Shown: piece after piece, positions 14,722 to 22,917 of the stretch
Numbering within the stretch: the stretch's first letter is position 1
Layout of the letters: each line of letters opens with the position of its first letter
Origin: a virus
IMG/VR virus record: IMGVR_UViG_3300008459_000008
Location: 1-64,000 of that record
Reading direction: 5' to 3' (one strand)
Length of the DNA stretch: 64,000 bases
Made by a program: the position numbers and the translations under genes
The notes under the pieces: model-generated
Seen by the model: only the letters and a program-made list of their open reading frames with translations
Told to the model about the DNA's origin: nothing
Database searches by the model: none

Positions 14722-16856
14722 TTCCACAAATTTCTCGTATTGGACTCCTGATATTGTTGGTACATTCTTCGTTGCCTTCTAACATTCAATAGAGCTCGAT
14801 AATCTGTAGCTTCTTGGTAGTCAACATTTTTCAAAATATCCCTATAGTGACTCAATAGATATGTGTCCAAAATATTAGGAGCGTAATCTTCAACCATTTC
14901 CTTCCAAGAATGTTTTGAAAATACACTACTTGTATTGACCAATGTCATTACACAATCATCATTTCCGATATCCGCAGCATATCTGACGTTACCAGATGGT
15001 GTTATGTGTTTCACAAATGTCGTGATTTCTTTAATTGTATCCTCATTGTTTATCAGAAAATTCCTTTTGTCCATACATTCTTGATAGTCTTTGACCAATA
15101 TGTTTTTATTCTCACCAACTTTTAGACCAATTTTTTCATCTACAGCATCAACACGATGTTTGTATCTAAAAAATACACTTGAACCATAATTATTTTTACC
15201 ATCAAATATATTTGGTAAATGTGCTAAAAATTCATTACCGTAATTATTTAATTCTAGAACCACCTTGAAATTTTCATAGTCAAAATACTCAAATAGTAAA
15301 CAATAAAAAACCTCAGATAATTGTTTGACTGATACTAAATTTGATCGGAATATTCCTATTTGTTCCAAACAGAAAAAATCTGATAAATGTGTATATTTAA
15401 ATTTATTCTGCTCAACATACTCTTGATTTTTTGGTGAAATTTTAAAAATATTAATTATGGAATAATCTTGACCTAAACCCTCTGATATATCTACAGAAAT
15501 TACACCCCTTATTGATTTTCTCATAATTGGTGAAAATATATCATCATCATCAATCCACTTCAAACCTTCATATGAGAACTTCAATCTATCATCCAATTCT
15601 TGAATTTTTTCATAAACATAATTTTTCTTATTGTTCATCAGGTTTTCGATTACGCTCTCATCGAGCAAAGACCTAGTAGCATTTACAAACCTCAGACCAT
15701 ACTCTTGGTTGAAAGCATCTTCACCACCAATATCCTTTATTGCTTCTTCTTTCCAAGTAGTTAACTCACAAAATGATTGTATCGGTATTTCTCTACCATC
15801 ATCATCTTTATATTGAAAAGTTCTAACTAACTTATCAGAACAATTATCATTATTGAATACATGAATTACATCCTTCATTAAGTCGGTATTAAATCTTAAT
15901 TCAACTTTAGTAATATCGGAAAATTCTTCGTTGACTTGTTTTAACAGGTTATCCTTACTAACTCCATGTTCATGCATTTTGTGTGGATTTAATCTCAGAT
16001 AAGTTACAAATCTACCTGGAACTTGATACCAATAAACTCTTTTAGCCTTGTAGTTATTTTTGAGTGGGTCACCATCTGGCCTCTCAGCATCGGTTAATAA
16101 TTTGTAAAATAAGTTCATACCATTTGGGGTGGAGGTGATTACAATTTTAGAGTTTTCAACTGCTGATACCACAGGAAAAACCGCGGTGTAGTATGGTTCT
16201 ATTATATTTGAGGGAATGTGTGCAAATTCATCTAGATACAAGAAGTCAATTGTAAAACCAATTGCTGGTGTCTTACTTCTTGCGGATGATTTTATTCTAC
16301 ATCCATTTTCAAAAATAATAGTTCTTTGATTCCAGTTTTTTAAACCGACTTTTAGAAAAAACGGTAATTGTTGGTAAATTGATTTTATCTTATCAATGAT
16401 TTCTATTGTAGTTCCGGCTATGTTAGCAACAATCATAATGTTTTTATCATTATTAAATGTCACATAGTGTAACATGGTTATGGCAGCATTAATAGTTTTT
16501 CCTATTTGTCTCGACCCCATAAGAATGCTAAACCTATTATTGTTATATAGATTGAGGATTTCTTTTTGATAATCTCTTAATTTTATATTTTGAATTGAAC
16601 CATCCTCTGTTTTAATTCTACAATACTTTTCAGCAAAATAATGAATATCCAATTTGCATTTGATGTATTCTTGAATTTCATCTTCGGCCATCATGAAGGT
16701 GATGCCCGATTTACGTAAACCTATTTCACTGGAAAACCAAGGATTTTGAAACCTTTTTATTACAACCCCGTCGTTGATTTTTTCAGTAACCTCATCGACA
16801 AGTTTGGTTGTAAAAATGAATTTCCTCTCCTCTTCTTTTTGTTTTTGTTGAGCCAT
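14718..16856 (-). CDS. 17: Terminase large subunit gp17
   Basis: The 712-aa packaging motor has an N-terminal ATPase with Walker A GSRQIGKT (114-121), Walker B FLYLDEF (205-211) and the TSTP coupling motif (241-244). Its C-terminal RNase-H-type nuclease contains ISVDISEGLGQDYS with Asp455 as first metal ligand, VVLELNNYGNEF, and a later DDCVMTL acidic site. Its length exceeds T4 gp17 (610 aa), mainly because the segment between ATPase and nuclease is longer. It pumps DNA through the portal and makes the packaging cuts. The start MAQQKQKEEE lies 28 nt from the divergent GATATATA element. The likely partner is the divergent 205-aa protein. Confidence 0.95.
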   Translation of the reverse strand: MAQQKQKEEERKFIFTTKLVDEVTEKINDGVVIKRFQNPWFSSEIGLRKSGITFMMAEDEIQEYIKCKLDIHYFAEKYCRIKTEDGSIQNIKLRDYQKEILNLYNNNRFSILMGSRQIGKTINAAITMLHYVTFNNDKNIMIVANIAGTTIEIIDKIKSIYQQLPFFLKVGLKNWNQRTIIFENGCRIKSSARSKTPAIGFTIDFLYLDEFAHIPSNIIEPYYTAVFPVVSAVENSKIVITSTPNGMNLFYKLLTDAERPDGDPLKNNYKAKRVYWYQVPGRFVTYLRLNPHKMHEHGVSKDNLLKQVNEEFSDITKVELRFNTDLMKDVIHVFNNDNCSDKLVRTFQYKDDDGREIPIQSFCELTTWKEEAIKDIGGEDAFNQEYGLRFVNATRSLLDESVIENLMNNKKNYVYEKIQELDDRLKFSYEGLKWIDDDDIFSPIMRKSIRGVISVDISEGLGQDYSIINIFKISPKNQEYVEQNKFKYTHLSDFFCLEQIGIFRSNLVSVKQLSEVFYCLLFEYFDYENFKVVLELNNYGNEFLAHLPNIFDGKNNYGSSVFFRYKHRVDAVDEKIGLKVGENKNILVKDYQECMDKRNFLINNEDTIKEITTFVKHITPSGNVRYAADIGNDDCVMTLVNTSSVFSKHSWKEMVEDYAPNILDTYLLSHYRDILKNVDYQEATDYRALLNVRRQRRMYQQYQESNTRNLWN

Positions 16857-16874
16857 GAGGAATTAGTAATTTAG

Positions 16875-16884
16875 GATATATATA
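16875..16884. promoter_or_regulatory. GATATATATA divergent promoter element
   Basis: It lies between divergent gene 17 and the 16903 gene. The plus strand reads GATATATA, 20 nt before the ATG at 16903; the minus strand reads GTATATATATC. It is a one-base variant of the late motif. Confidence 0.45.
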
Positions 16885-16902
16885 CCAAATTCTTTGACCC
16901 GA

Positions 16903-17520
16903 ATGTCTAAAAAAGAGGAAAAAATACAGAATCTACAAGATGAGTTCTCCAGAATTCAAGAGGATAACAAAGATTTGGATGTATCAAAATATCTAGCAAA
17001 AAGAGAAGACCATTTACCAGACTTGGGCACAATCCAAATATATGACTATGATAAGGACATCGATGAAACAAAAGAGCAAGCGGATGAAGTTTTGGAATCG
17101 ATGGTCGATTTATATCTAGGTGATTATCCTGATTTGATACATCACAAATACGTTCAGCAAAAAATGAAGGAAGACGCTAAAGTTTATGCAGACACTTTAT
17201 TTTTACAAAAAATGACAAGACGCAATTTTTTGACACAATTAAAACAAGTTGATAACGGAGATAATTCAGCGAGGATGCACGAAGTTGTAAACCAATCTGT
17301 ATCACAGATAAGAGACAATATAAAATTTTCCCAAACTCAAAGAACAGAGTTTGAAAAATTTTGGAAAGATATGAGGAAGGATTTGGGTCTCAACGAGCTT
17401 TCTGAAATGATGGAACAGAAAAATCAACCAATTGTGGATGAAGAAAATGAGACTGGTAAAATAGTAGACTCTAGGAGTTTGAATGAGATGATTGACAAAG
17501 TAATCAAAGGTAAGATTTAA
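16903..17520 (+). CDS. Helical 205-aa protein, possible small terminase (gp16)
   Basis: I start at the ATG (16903), giving MSKKEEKIQNLQDEFSR, rather than at the in-frame TTG nine bases upstream. The product is charged and helical with an N-terminal coiled coil, and has no recognised catalytic motif. It is divergently paired with gene 17 across a shared promoter region, is of similar size to gp16-type small terminases (164 aa in T4), and has coiled-coil character. A small-terminase role is therefore plausible but rests on context only. Its last 17 nt overlap the convergent 17504-18367 gene. Confidence 0.72.
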   Translation: MSKKEEKIQNLQDEFSRIQEDNKDLDVSKYLAKREDHLPDLGTIQIYDYDKDIDETKEQADEVLESMVDLYLGDYPDLIHHKYVQQKMKEDAKVYADTLFLQKMTRRNFLTQLKQVDNGDNSARMHEVVNQSVSQIRDNIKFSQTQRTEFEKFWKDMRKDLGLNELSEMMEQKNQPIVDEENETGKIVDSRSLNEMIDKVIKGKI

Positions 17521-18367
17521 AATTATCAAAAGCTTCAAATCTTTTGATGAGGTGGGGTAGAGACAAATCAATTTTGTCAATGTGTGTTGGGTTATATTCA
17601 TTATCTTCAATCCTATGGATATAGATTGAGGGGTTTGAAATGGTGAAATCATCTTTTATAACATCAGATAAGCCCTTCTCTGTATTCCTCATCATAGATG
17701 TAAAGATATGTTTTATCGAAGATGATAAATTTAGTTTTGGTAAAGATTTATCATATAAATGTATGAAGTCATATTTAGTTATTTCAAAATCCGTAAATTT
17801 ATCTGTATCGCTTTTATATCCAACACTGTGTTGAAGGAGTAGTTTTATTTTTTTGAAATAGAGTTCATCAGAATTTTGATTTAGAAAATTTTCATTCAAA
17901 TAGTAAAAATTTTTGATTTTGATCCCATTTATTCTCAATTCTTCAACAATTTCTTCGATCAATTTCTGATACAAATTTCTTGTTTGTTTGGAACAAATTA
18001 TATAAATATCATCCATTTCATTTTTCAAATCTAAAATCTGTTTTAATTTCAATTCATAATCCATTTCTTCTATGAGTTCTTTATTCAAAAACTCTTGTAG
18101 GCTTATTACAAAATCAGATAAATTAATCCGATTTTTTGATGATAAAACTTTAAGTTTATTCCAAAGATTATCAGGCAGGTAGTAATTTGTTCCGTTAAAT
18201 TCTATTTTATTACCTTGTTTTTGATAAATACCATTTTTAATAAGTCTGAATTCTGACGGTGATAATTTGTATAGTGGTTGGTTTGGATTTTTTTTATTAA
18301 CAATCCATGCCTTTTGGTTTGTATCCAATAAACAATTTAGATCAAAAAAATGAGCCTTATTTGACAT
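17504..18367 (-). CDS. Conserved-type phage protein, HAD-like region possible
   Basis: The 287-aa product begins MSNKAHFFDLNCLLDTNQKA and contains MDDIYIICSKQTRNLYQKLI (about residues 118-137) and KKIKLLLQHSVGYKSD. The D-x-N-x-x-x-D start plus a later IYIICSKQT strand recall a HAD-type layout, with motif I altered. The likeness is weak and no phosphatase function can be claimed. I recall similar proteins in other large phages as unknowns. The ATG is 5 nt from an AATATATA motif, so late leaderless expression is predicted. Confidence 0.75.
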   Translation of the reverse strand: MSNKAHFFDLNCLLDTNQKAWIVNKKNPNQPLYKLSPSEFRLIKNGIYQKQGNKIEFNGTNYYLPDNLWNKLKVLSSKNRINLSDFVISLQEFLNKELIEEMDYELKLKQILDLKNEMDDIYIICSKQTRNLYQKLIEEIVEELRINGIKIKNFYYLNENFLNQNSDELYFKKIKLLLQHSVGYKSDTDKFTDFEITKYDFIHLYDKSLPKLNLSSSIKHIFTSMMRNTEKGLSDVIKDDFTISNPSIYIHRIEDNEYNPTHIDKIDLSLPHLIKRFEAFDNFKSYL

Positions 18368-18372
18368 AAGTG

Positions 18373-18380
18373 TATATATT
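18373..18380 (-). promoter_or_regulatory. AATATATA motif, leaderless type, before the 18367 gene
   Basis: Exact 8-mer on the coding strand with 5 nt to the ATG at 18367. Confidence 0.6.
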
Positions 18381-18405
18381 AAATAATCTTAGTGAAAGAT
18401 CGTAA

Positions 18406-18861
18406 TCAAATTATATCTCTACTTAAAGAAAATTCATAGAAAACTGGCAAATTCAAAAATTTATTAAAACCATTTTTTAAATCCCCTAGAGTTCTAGACT
18501 TTTTGTAAATTACCAAAACTGTCACACCAAATTCCTCTTGAAAAAGCAGGTCACATTCATTCCAAGGTCTTTTATAGAAAGTTCTCTTATCCCACTCATC
18601 ATCTCCACCAGAAAGCCAATATAAACATTTTTTAGTATCAACGTGATCAATGTCCAAAAATTTTGTTATATCTCTGTTCCAAATATTGGGATCTGTGATT
18701 TTATTTCTCATCATGAGTGCGACACCTTCACATATATCTGTGGTACAAAAATCACCTATTTCAAAAAATAAGCAATTACCAGCACCCTCACTTACCTCAA
18801 CGGACTGACTATTCATTAAAAAGTCAATTTCGTTTGTTTTGGTGAACTTTCTTTTTCCCAT
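18406..18861 (-). CDS. Unknown 151-aa protein
   Basis: I start at the ATG at 18861 (MGKRKFTKTNEIDFLMN), preceded by an A-rich stretch, rather than an in-frame GTG at 18903 inside the upstream gene. The product contains several cysteines (NCLFFEIGDFCTTDICEGV) and a Trp-rich centre (YWLSGGDDEWDKRTFYKRPW). I do not recognise the family. It is probably cotranscribed with the small gene just upstream. Confidence 0.65.
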   Translation of the reverse strand: MGKRKFTKTNEIDFLMNSQSVEVSEGAGNCLFFEIGDFCTTDICEGVALMMRNKITDPNIWNRDITKFLDIDHVDTKKCLYWLSGGDDEWDKRTFYKRPWNECDLLFQEEFGVTVLVIYKKSRTLGDLKNGFNKFLNLPVFYEFSLSRDII

Positions 18862-18886
18862 AACAAAAAAATTATTTTTTTTACTT

Positions 18887-19171
18887 TTACATTTTGATAC
18901 CACTCAAAAATTTACCTTCAAAATTTCCATTTTCGAAAATTCCATTTTCGAAAATTCCGTAAAAGTTACCTGATTTAAAAATACCATAATGCCAAGATCC
19001 TGAATAAAAATCTCCACCATTCCATATCAATGTGTTGTTTTTTAGTTCTAAGTCCGCATCTTCTATCTCGGAGTCTATCAACCAATCAAAACCATTTTGT
19101 TCTAGAAGTTCTAGTATGGATTTTTGATTTGTGATTTTTTTATCACCTACTACAATTTGTTTAAATCTCAT
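18887..19171 (-). CDS. Small protein with MORN-like G-x-F-x-x-G repeats
   Basis: The 94-aa product has an N-terminal helical part. Its second half is a run of short units: WNGGDFYSGSWHYGIFKSG, NFYGIFENG, IFENGNFEG, KFLSG. This G-x-(W/F)-x-x-G spacing resembles MORN-type or short beta-repeat proteins seen in phages. The nucleotide sequence has a duplicated 15-mer around 18925-18960. An AATATATA motif lies 17 nt upstream. Function unknown. Confidence 0.65.
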   Translation of the reverse strand: MRFKQIVVGDKKITNQKSILELLEQNGFDWLIDSEIEDADLELKNNTLIWNGGDFYSGSWHYGIFKSGNFYGIFENGIFENGNFEGKFLSGIKM

Positions 19172-19188
19172 AATTATTATTACAAAAT

Positions 19189-19196
19189 TATATATT
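19189..19196 (-). promoter_or_regulatory. AATATATA motif before the 19171 gene
   Basis: Exact 8-mer on the coding strand, 17 nt before the ATG. Confidence 0.55.
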
Positions 19197-19280
19197 CAAC
19201 CAATATTATACTTAATTCCTATATCACTGATATTTTCAAAAAAATAATACATCATTTTATTTTTATCTTGAAGACGTTTT

Positions 19281-19288
19281 AATATATA
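19281..19288 (+). promoter_or_regulatory. AATATATA motif before the 974-aa gene
   Basis: Exact 8-mer, 18 nt before the ATG at 19307; the leader is almost pure A/T. Confidence 0.55.
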
Positions 19289-19306
19289 AAAAAAATTAAA
19301 ATAATA

Positions 19307-22231
19307 ATGAAATTTCTTAAATACAGAAATGATTTTATTCATAATCAAACAGATTTCAAATCACAGATCGAAAATTCGAATTTAGTTAATGAATTTTTAC
19401 AAAATGATTATAAATTTGGAGATACCTATTTTGGTAGATTGGTAAATTCCACTATCCAAATGTTTAAAAGAGCTTATAAGAGAGCAGAAATATCTTTATT
19501 ATTGGGAGATTTGGAAGACAGTCTACAAATAATGGTAGACAGACTCAAATTTGAACAAATAACAAGGGAATATCCAACTTTATATCTGAAGTCTACTTTG
19601 GAGGAAATTAAAAATGTATGTATAAGTACCCTCAATGATGATGAAAAGTTGAAGATTTTGATAGGATGGGATGGTGTGAAAACAACATATAATCCAAAAG
19701 ATCCAAAAGCTGATATACCTGGTTATTACAGAAAAAGAAAAATAATTGTACCTTGCTTAGTACAAAAATGTTATGATAAAATTGCTCGTAATAAAATGAG
19801 GGAAAGATTAGAGGGATCATTTAATCCAACCATAATCAAGAACTATCTTGATACACTTTCTGATTTTATGGATGAGTTGAGGAGATTAGCTTATGAGATA
19901 CAACACCCAAACACTCCTCTATCAACTAGTACAGCAAAACCATTTAACCTAGAATTACTACCAGTATTGAAAAAATTGACACAATTGAATTTACAAAATG
20001 AAAGTTCCAAACAATCAAAGTTTTTATCATACTACGATTTTATTAAAGAAAACCAAGAGGGTGAGATTGAAATGGTAAATCTTAAAAAGTTAAAAGATTT
20101 ATCGGACAAACTAATTCTTTTATTAGATGAGAACCCAGATCAAAAATTAGAAGATAGTGGCGAGTATATTGAATTTGTTAAAACTTTAAAAAATTTAAAT
20201 ACTGATGAATTAAACTATTTGGAAGAAAATGGTCTTATAGATGATTTAAAACAGGTCACAAAAATAGAATTCCAAAATAATACAGAAAAGTCATCACAGA
20301 TAAAAACACCGGAAACCATCAAAGAAAAGCCAATTTTCAAAGATGATTCGGAAGACGTTCCTCAAGAAAAAATAGAAAATCCAACTCAAACAAAACCTGT
20401 TATAGAACCAACTGAACAAGTACAGATGTCAAAAAAAGAAGATAAACCTGGTGATTTGGATACTCAAACACAAACCTCATCAAAACCAACTACCGAACCA
20501 TCTATAATTGATGACTCAGAGGAGGAAGTTAAAGCTGAAAATGATGAAGAAATTATTAAAAGTGTACAATCTGAGGAGGATAAAAAATTTGAAAGATATA
20601 ATACAAGATATAGTACTTATATCAAAATGATTCTTGAAGATACGGTTGGTAGGACCGAAGAAATATTAACAGAAGAAGTTAAGAGAAAAGCTAAATTAGC
20701 TAAGAGAGTCAGAGGGGGAGCACCAGCTCCACCTGCTCCGGTACCCACTCCAACTCCGTCTCCTGTACCGTCACCACCTGCTCCAAGTCCAACACCTGCT
20801 CCTGCTCCACCTGCTCCGTCTCCTGTACCGGCACCACCTGCTCCAAGTCCAACACCTACTCCAAGTCCATCGACTGTGAATGTCCCAAGAGTTGAGGAAT
20901 TATGGAACAACTTTTTTGAGACGGTTAATGAAATCTTACCAGCTAAAATGACGTTGGATGATGTGAAAAAATTAAAAAGTTTCAAACCAAAAGATTTGGA
21001 TTTAGCTTATTCTATCCAAAAAGAGCCAGAACCTTTAATAAAAATTATCAGGCTTTTTGAGTTAGCTAATTCAATATACACAACACCAGTTATTCCATCA
21101 GGAAGATCTGGTGGTGAGGTTTGGCCAGTGACCTACAGAAAGTATGCATTTGTTGGGTCTGGTACACCCGGTGGACCTACTAGACCGGGAGCGGCTCCTG
21201 GTGGATCTATATGGGTTTATAAACCATTTTTCAATGCTTGGAAAGAGGGTGTTTATGAGATGATGGCAAACCCTAAATTCAAAGACATATTCAAGAATGT
21301 AAAAAACATGATTGAAAATATAAAGGTTGATATTGAATACTTTGATAAAATCAATGAACAAGATACCAATAAAGTTTCTGATATGAATAAATCGGTTATA
21401 CCATCCAATGAAATACTGAAAGAATTTGTAATAGATATGCTTAGGTTGAAAAATCAAGCTGACTTTGATGAGTATGTTTCCAAATCTTTAAGAAGATTTT
21501 TTGGTCTAAATGTTGAATCTTCCAATTTGAGAGCATCTGGTGTAAAAGAACGTCAAGAAATACCAATGAGTAAAAATGATATAGAACCAAATACTTGTGT
21601 ATGGGAACCTTTCAAACAAAATTCATTTCAGAAATCCGATGAGAATAAACTGTTTGCGGTACCAGTAAAGGATTTACGGAAGTCACAGACACCAAATACT
21701 CATACCGTCCTATTCGTGAGACCAATCTCAGTTACAACTAGAAAAGTTGAAATTAAATTCACGGTTAATTATCAAGATGAAGTTAATGACAATGTAGAAA
21801 AAATGATCAATTACAAAAAAACTGATTGGTCTTCGGATGGAGGGTCTAAAGGTCAAAATGTTTATTATGGCATTATGAAAAATGATTTTACATCTGGATT
21901 TGAAATAACCTTTGCGAATGTATCTGGTAGTTTGAGTGCAGGTTTTGAAGCGGATCCATCCATAGGAGAACCAAAAACAAAAAATAGTTCGAATTATCAA
22001 ATCAACCGAGATAAAATAAAATTAAACTCCGGTGAGAGTTCAAATTTATTCTTTGCTAAATTAATTTCTTATGACAAAGATAAGAAAAAGCAAGATGTTA
22101 CTTCAAACAAAGATATAGAAGTTAACAAAGAAAAATATGATAGAGATTTAGGTAAACTAAATACTAAATCAAAAACCAAACTTTATGACGAACTTTTGAA
22201 GAGGGGTAAGGACGATTTTGGTTGGACCTAA
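19307..22231 (+). CDS. Large unknown protein with Pro-rich linker and N-terminal tag
   Basis: The 974-aa product begins MKFLKYRNDFIHNQ, similar to the tag shared by several proteins here. Residues 1-220 are helical and basic. Residues 330-430 are a charged, disordered region. Residues 472-525 are a Pro/Ala/Ser/Thr linker (APAPPAPVPTPTPSP type, repeated). The C-terminal 450 residues look folded, with RKYAFVGSGTPGGPTRPG and a strand-rich end. There is no signal peptide or catalytic motif I recognise. Size, late promoter and tag suggest a virion protein, perhaps internal to the head. A terminator follows. Confidence 0.8.
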   Translation: MKFLKYRNDFIHNQTDFKSQIENSNLVNEFLQNDYKFGDTYFGRLVNSTIQMFKRAYKRAEISLLLGDLEDSLQIMVDRLKFEQITREYPTLYLKSTLEEIKNVCISTLNDDEKLKILIGWDGVKTTYNPKDPKADIPGYYRKRKIIVPCLVQKCYDKIARNKMRERLEGSFNPTIIKNYLDTLSDFMDELRRLAYEIQHPNTPLSTSTAKPFNLELLPVLKKLTQLNLQNESSKQSKFLSYYDFIKENQEGEIEMVNLKKLKDLSDKLILLLDENPDQKLEDSGEYIEFVKTLKNLNTDELNYLEENGLIDDLKQVTKIEFQNNTEKSSQIKTPETIKEKPIFKDDSEDVPQEKIENPTQTKPVIEPTEQVQMSKKEDKPGDLDTQTQTSSKPTTEPSIIDDSEEEVKAENDEEIIKSVQSEEDKKFERYNTRYSTYIKMILEDTVGRTEEILTEEVKRKAKLAKRVRGGAPAPPAPVPTPTPSPVPSPPAPSPTPAPAPPAPSPVPAPPAPSPTPTPSPSTVNVPRVEELWNNFFETVNEILPAKMTLDDVKKLKSFKPKDLDLAYSIQKEPEPLIKIIRLFELANSIYTTPVIPSGRSGGEVWPVTYRKYAFVGSGTPGGPTRPGAAPGGSIWVYKPFFNAWKEGVYEMMANPKFKDIFKNVKNMIENIKVDIEYFDKINEQDTNKVSDMNKSVIPSNEILKEFVIDMLRLKNQADFDEYVSKSLRRFFGLNVESSNLRASGVKERQEIPMSKNDIEPNTCVWEPFKQNSFQKSDENKLFAVPVKDLRKSQTPNTHTVLFVRPISVTTRKVEIKFTVNYQDEVNDNVEKMINYKKTDWSSDGGSKGQNVYYGIMKNDFTSGFEITFANVSGSLSAGFEADPSIGEPKTKNSSNYQINRDKIKLNSGESSNLFFAKLISYDKDKKKQDVTSNKDIEVNKEKYDRDLGKLNTKSKTKLYDELLKRGKDDFGWT

Positions 22232-22235
22232 TGTC

Positions 22236-22270
22236 AATTTAAACCCGATTAAGTCGGGTTTAAATTTTTT
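22236..22270 (+). terminator. Rho-independent terminator
   Basis: Thirteen-base-pair stem AATTTAAACCCGA / TCGGGTTTAAATT with a 5-nt loop and a T run, four bases after the 974-aa gene's stop. Confidence 0.92.
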
Positions 22271-22286
22271 ATAAAATCACCAAATC

Positions 22287-22294
22287 AATATATA
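22287..22294 (+). promoter_or_regulatory. AATATATA motif, leaderless type, before the 22300 gene
   Basis: Exact 8-mer with 5 nt to the ATG, placed directly after the upstream terminator, so this gene has its own transcription unit. Confidence 0.62.
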
Positions 22295-22299
22295 CATTT

Positions 22300-22854
22300 A
22301 TGAAATTTATTAGTCTGTATAGAGATTTTATTTTAGAACAAACTTCCAATGAAGTCGACCCAATGGTTGCTAGTAGGTCATTTAACAAGAAAGACTTACA
22401 AGATAAGATCAAAGAATACCAAAATCAAATAACTAAAGTCAGAACTGTTTTCTCAAATGATAAGTTATCGGATGTTGATATTCCAAATCAATTAAAAGAT
22501 TTTTTAAAAGATAAAGATACTAAGAAATTTGTGTTTGATAATGAACTCACTCAATTAGAAGTCGATGTCTGCAATATTTCAAGACAACTGAGAAAAAAAG
22601 AACTCGAACTTAATAAATTGAAACAAGATGTTAAAACACAACGGACTAATATATCTCCATTAGAACCACAGTCAAAAGAGAATAGTGAAGAAAATATTAC
22701 CAAAATACAAACAGATCAATCTAATATTCAAAAAGAATTACAGAGACTTCGTGAATTACTACTTAAAAAAGAAAAAAATAAAAATGATGTAGTCAGGGAT
22801 TATGAAGAAAAACTCAAAAATATTGAAAAGGAGATCAGATCTGATAATTTGTAA
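22300..22854 (+). CDS. Tagged coiled-coil protein, unknown
   Basis: The 184-aa product starts MKFISLYRDFILEQTSNE. The DFILE segment resembles the FIAE of T4 capsid-targeting peptides, with I-L-E as a possible protease site at residue 13. The rest is largely charged coiled coil (about residues 30-60 and 85-180). A role as an internal head protein is inferred from the tag only. It has its own late-type motif and lies directly before the sheath gene. Confidence 0.72.
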   Translation: MKFISLYRDFILEQTSNEVDPMVASRSFNKKDLQDKIKEYQNQITKVRTVFSNDKLSDVDIPNQLKDFLKDKDTKKFVFDNELTQLEVDVCNISRQLRKKELELNKLKQDVKTQRTNISPLEPQSKENSEENITKIQTDQSNIQKELQRLRELLLKKEKNKNDVVRDYEEKLKNIEKEIRSDNL

Positions 22855-22882
22855 AATTTAGAAAAATATAATTTTTTCTTTT

Positions 22883-22890
22883 AATATATA
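22883..22890 (+). promoter_or_regulatory. AATATATA motif before the sheath gene
   Basis: Exact 8-mer, 27 nt before the ATG at 22918, with an A-rich leader. Confidence 0.6.
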
Positions 22891-22917
22891 CTTTTAAATA
22901 AAAAATATCGAACTAAT

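Noticed and set aside
20617-20985. Minus-strand Gly/Ala/Val-rich open frame opposite the 974-aa gene
   Set aside because: Shadow of the proline-rich linker (CCN codons read as GG-rich on the other strand).
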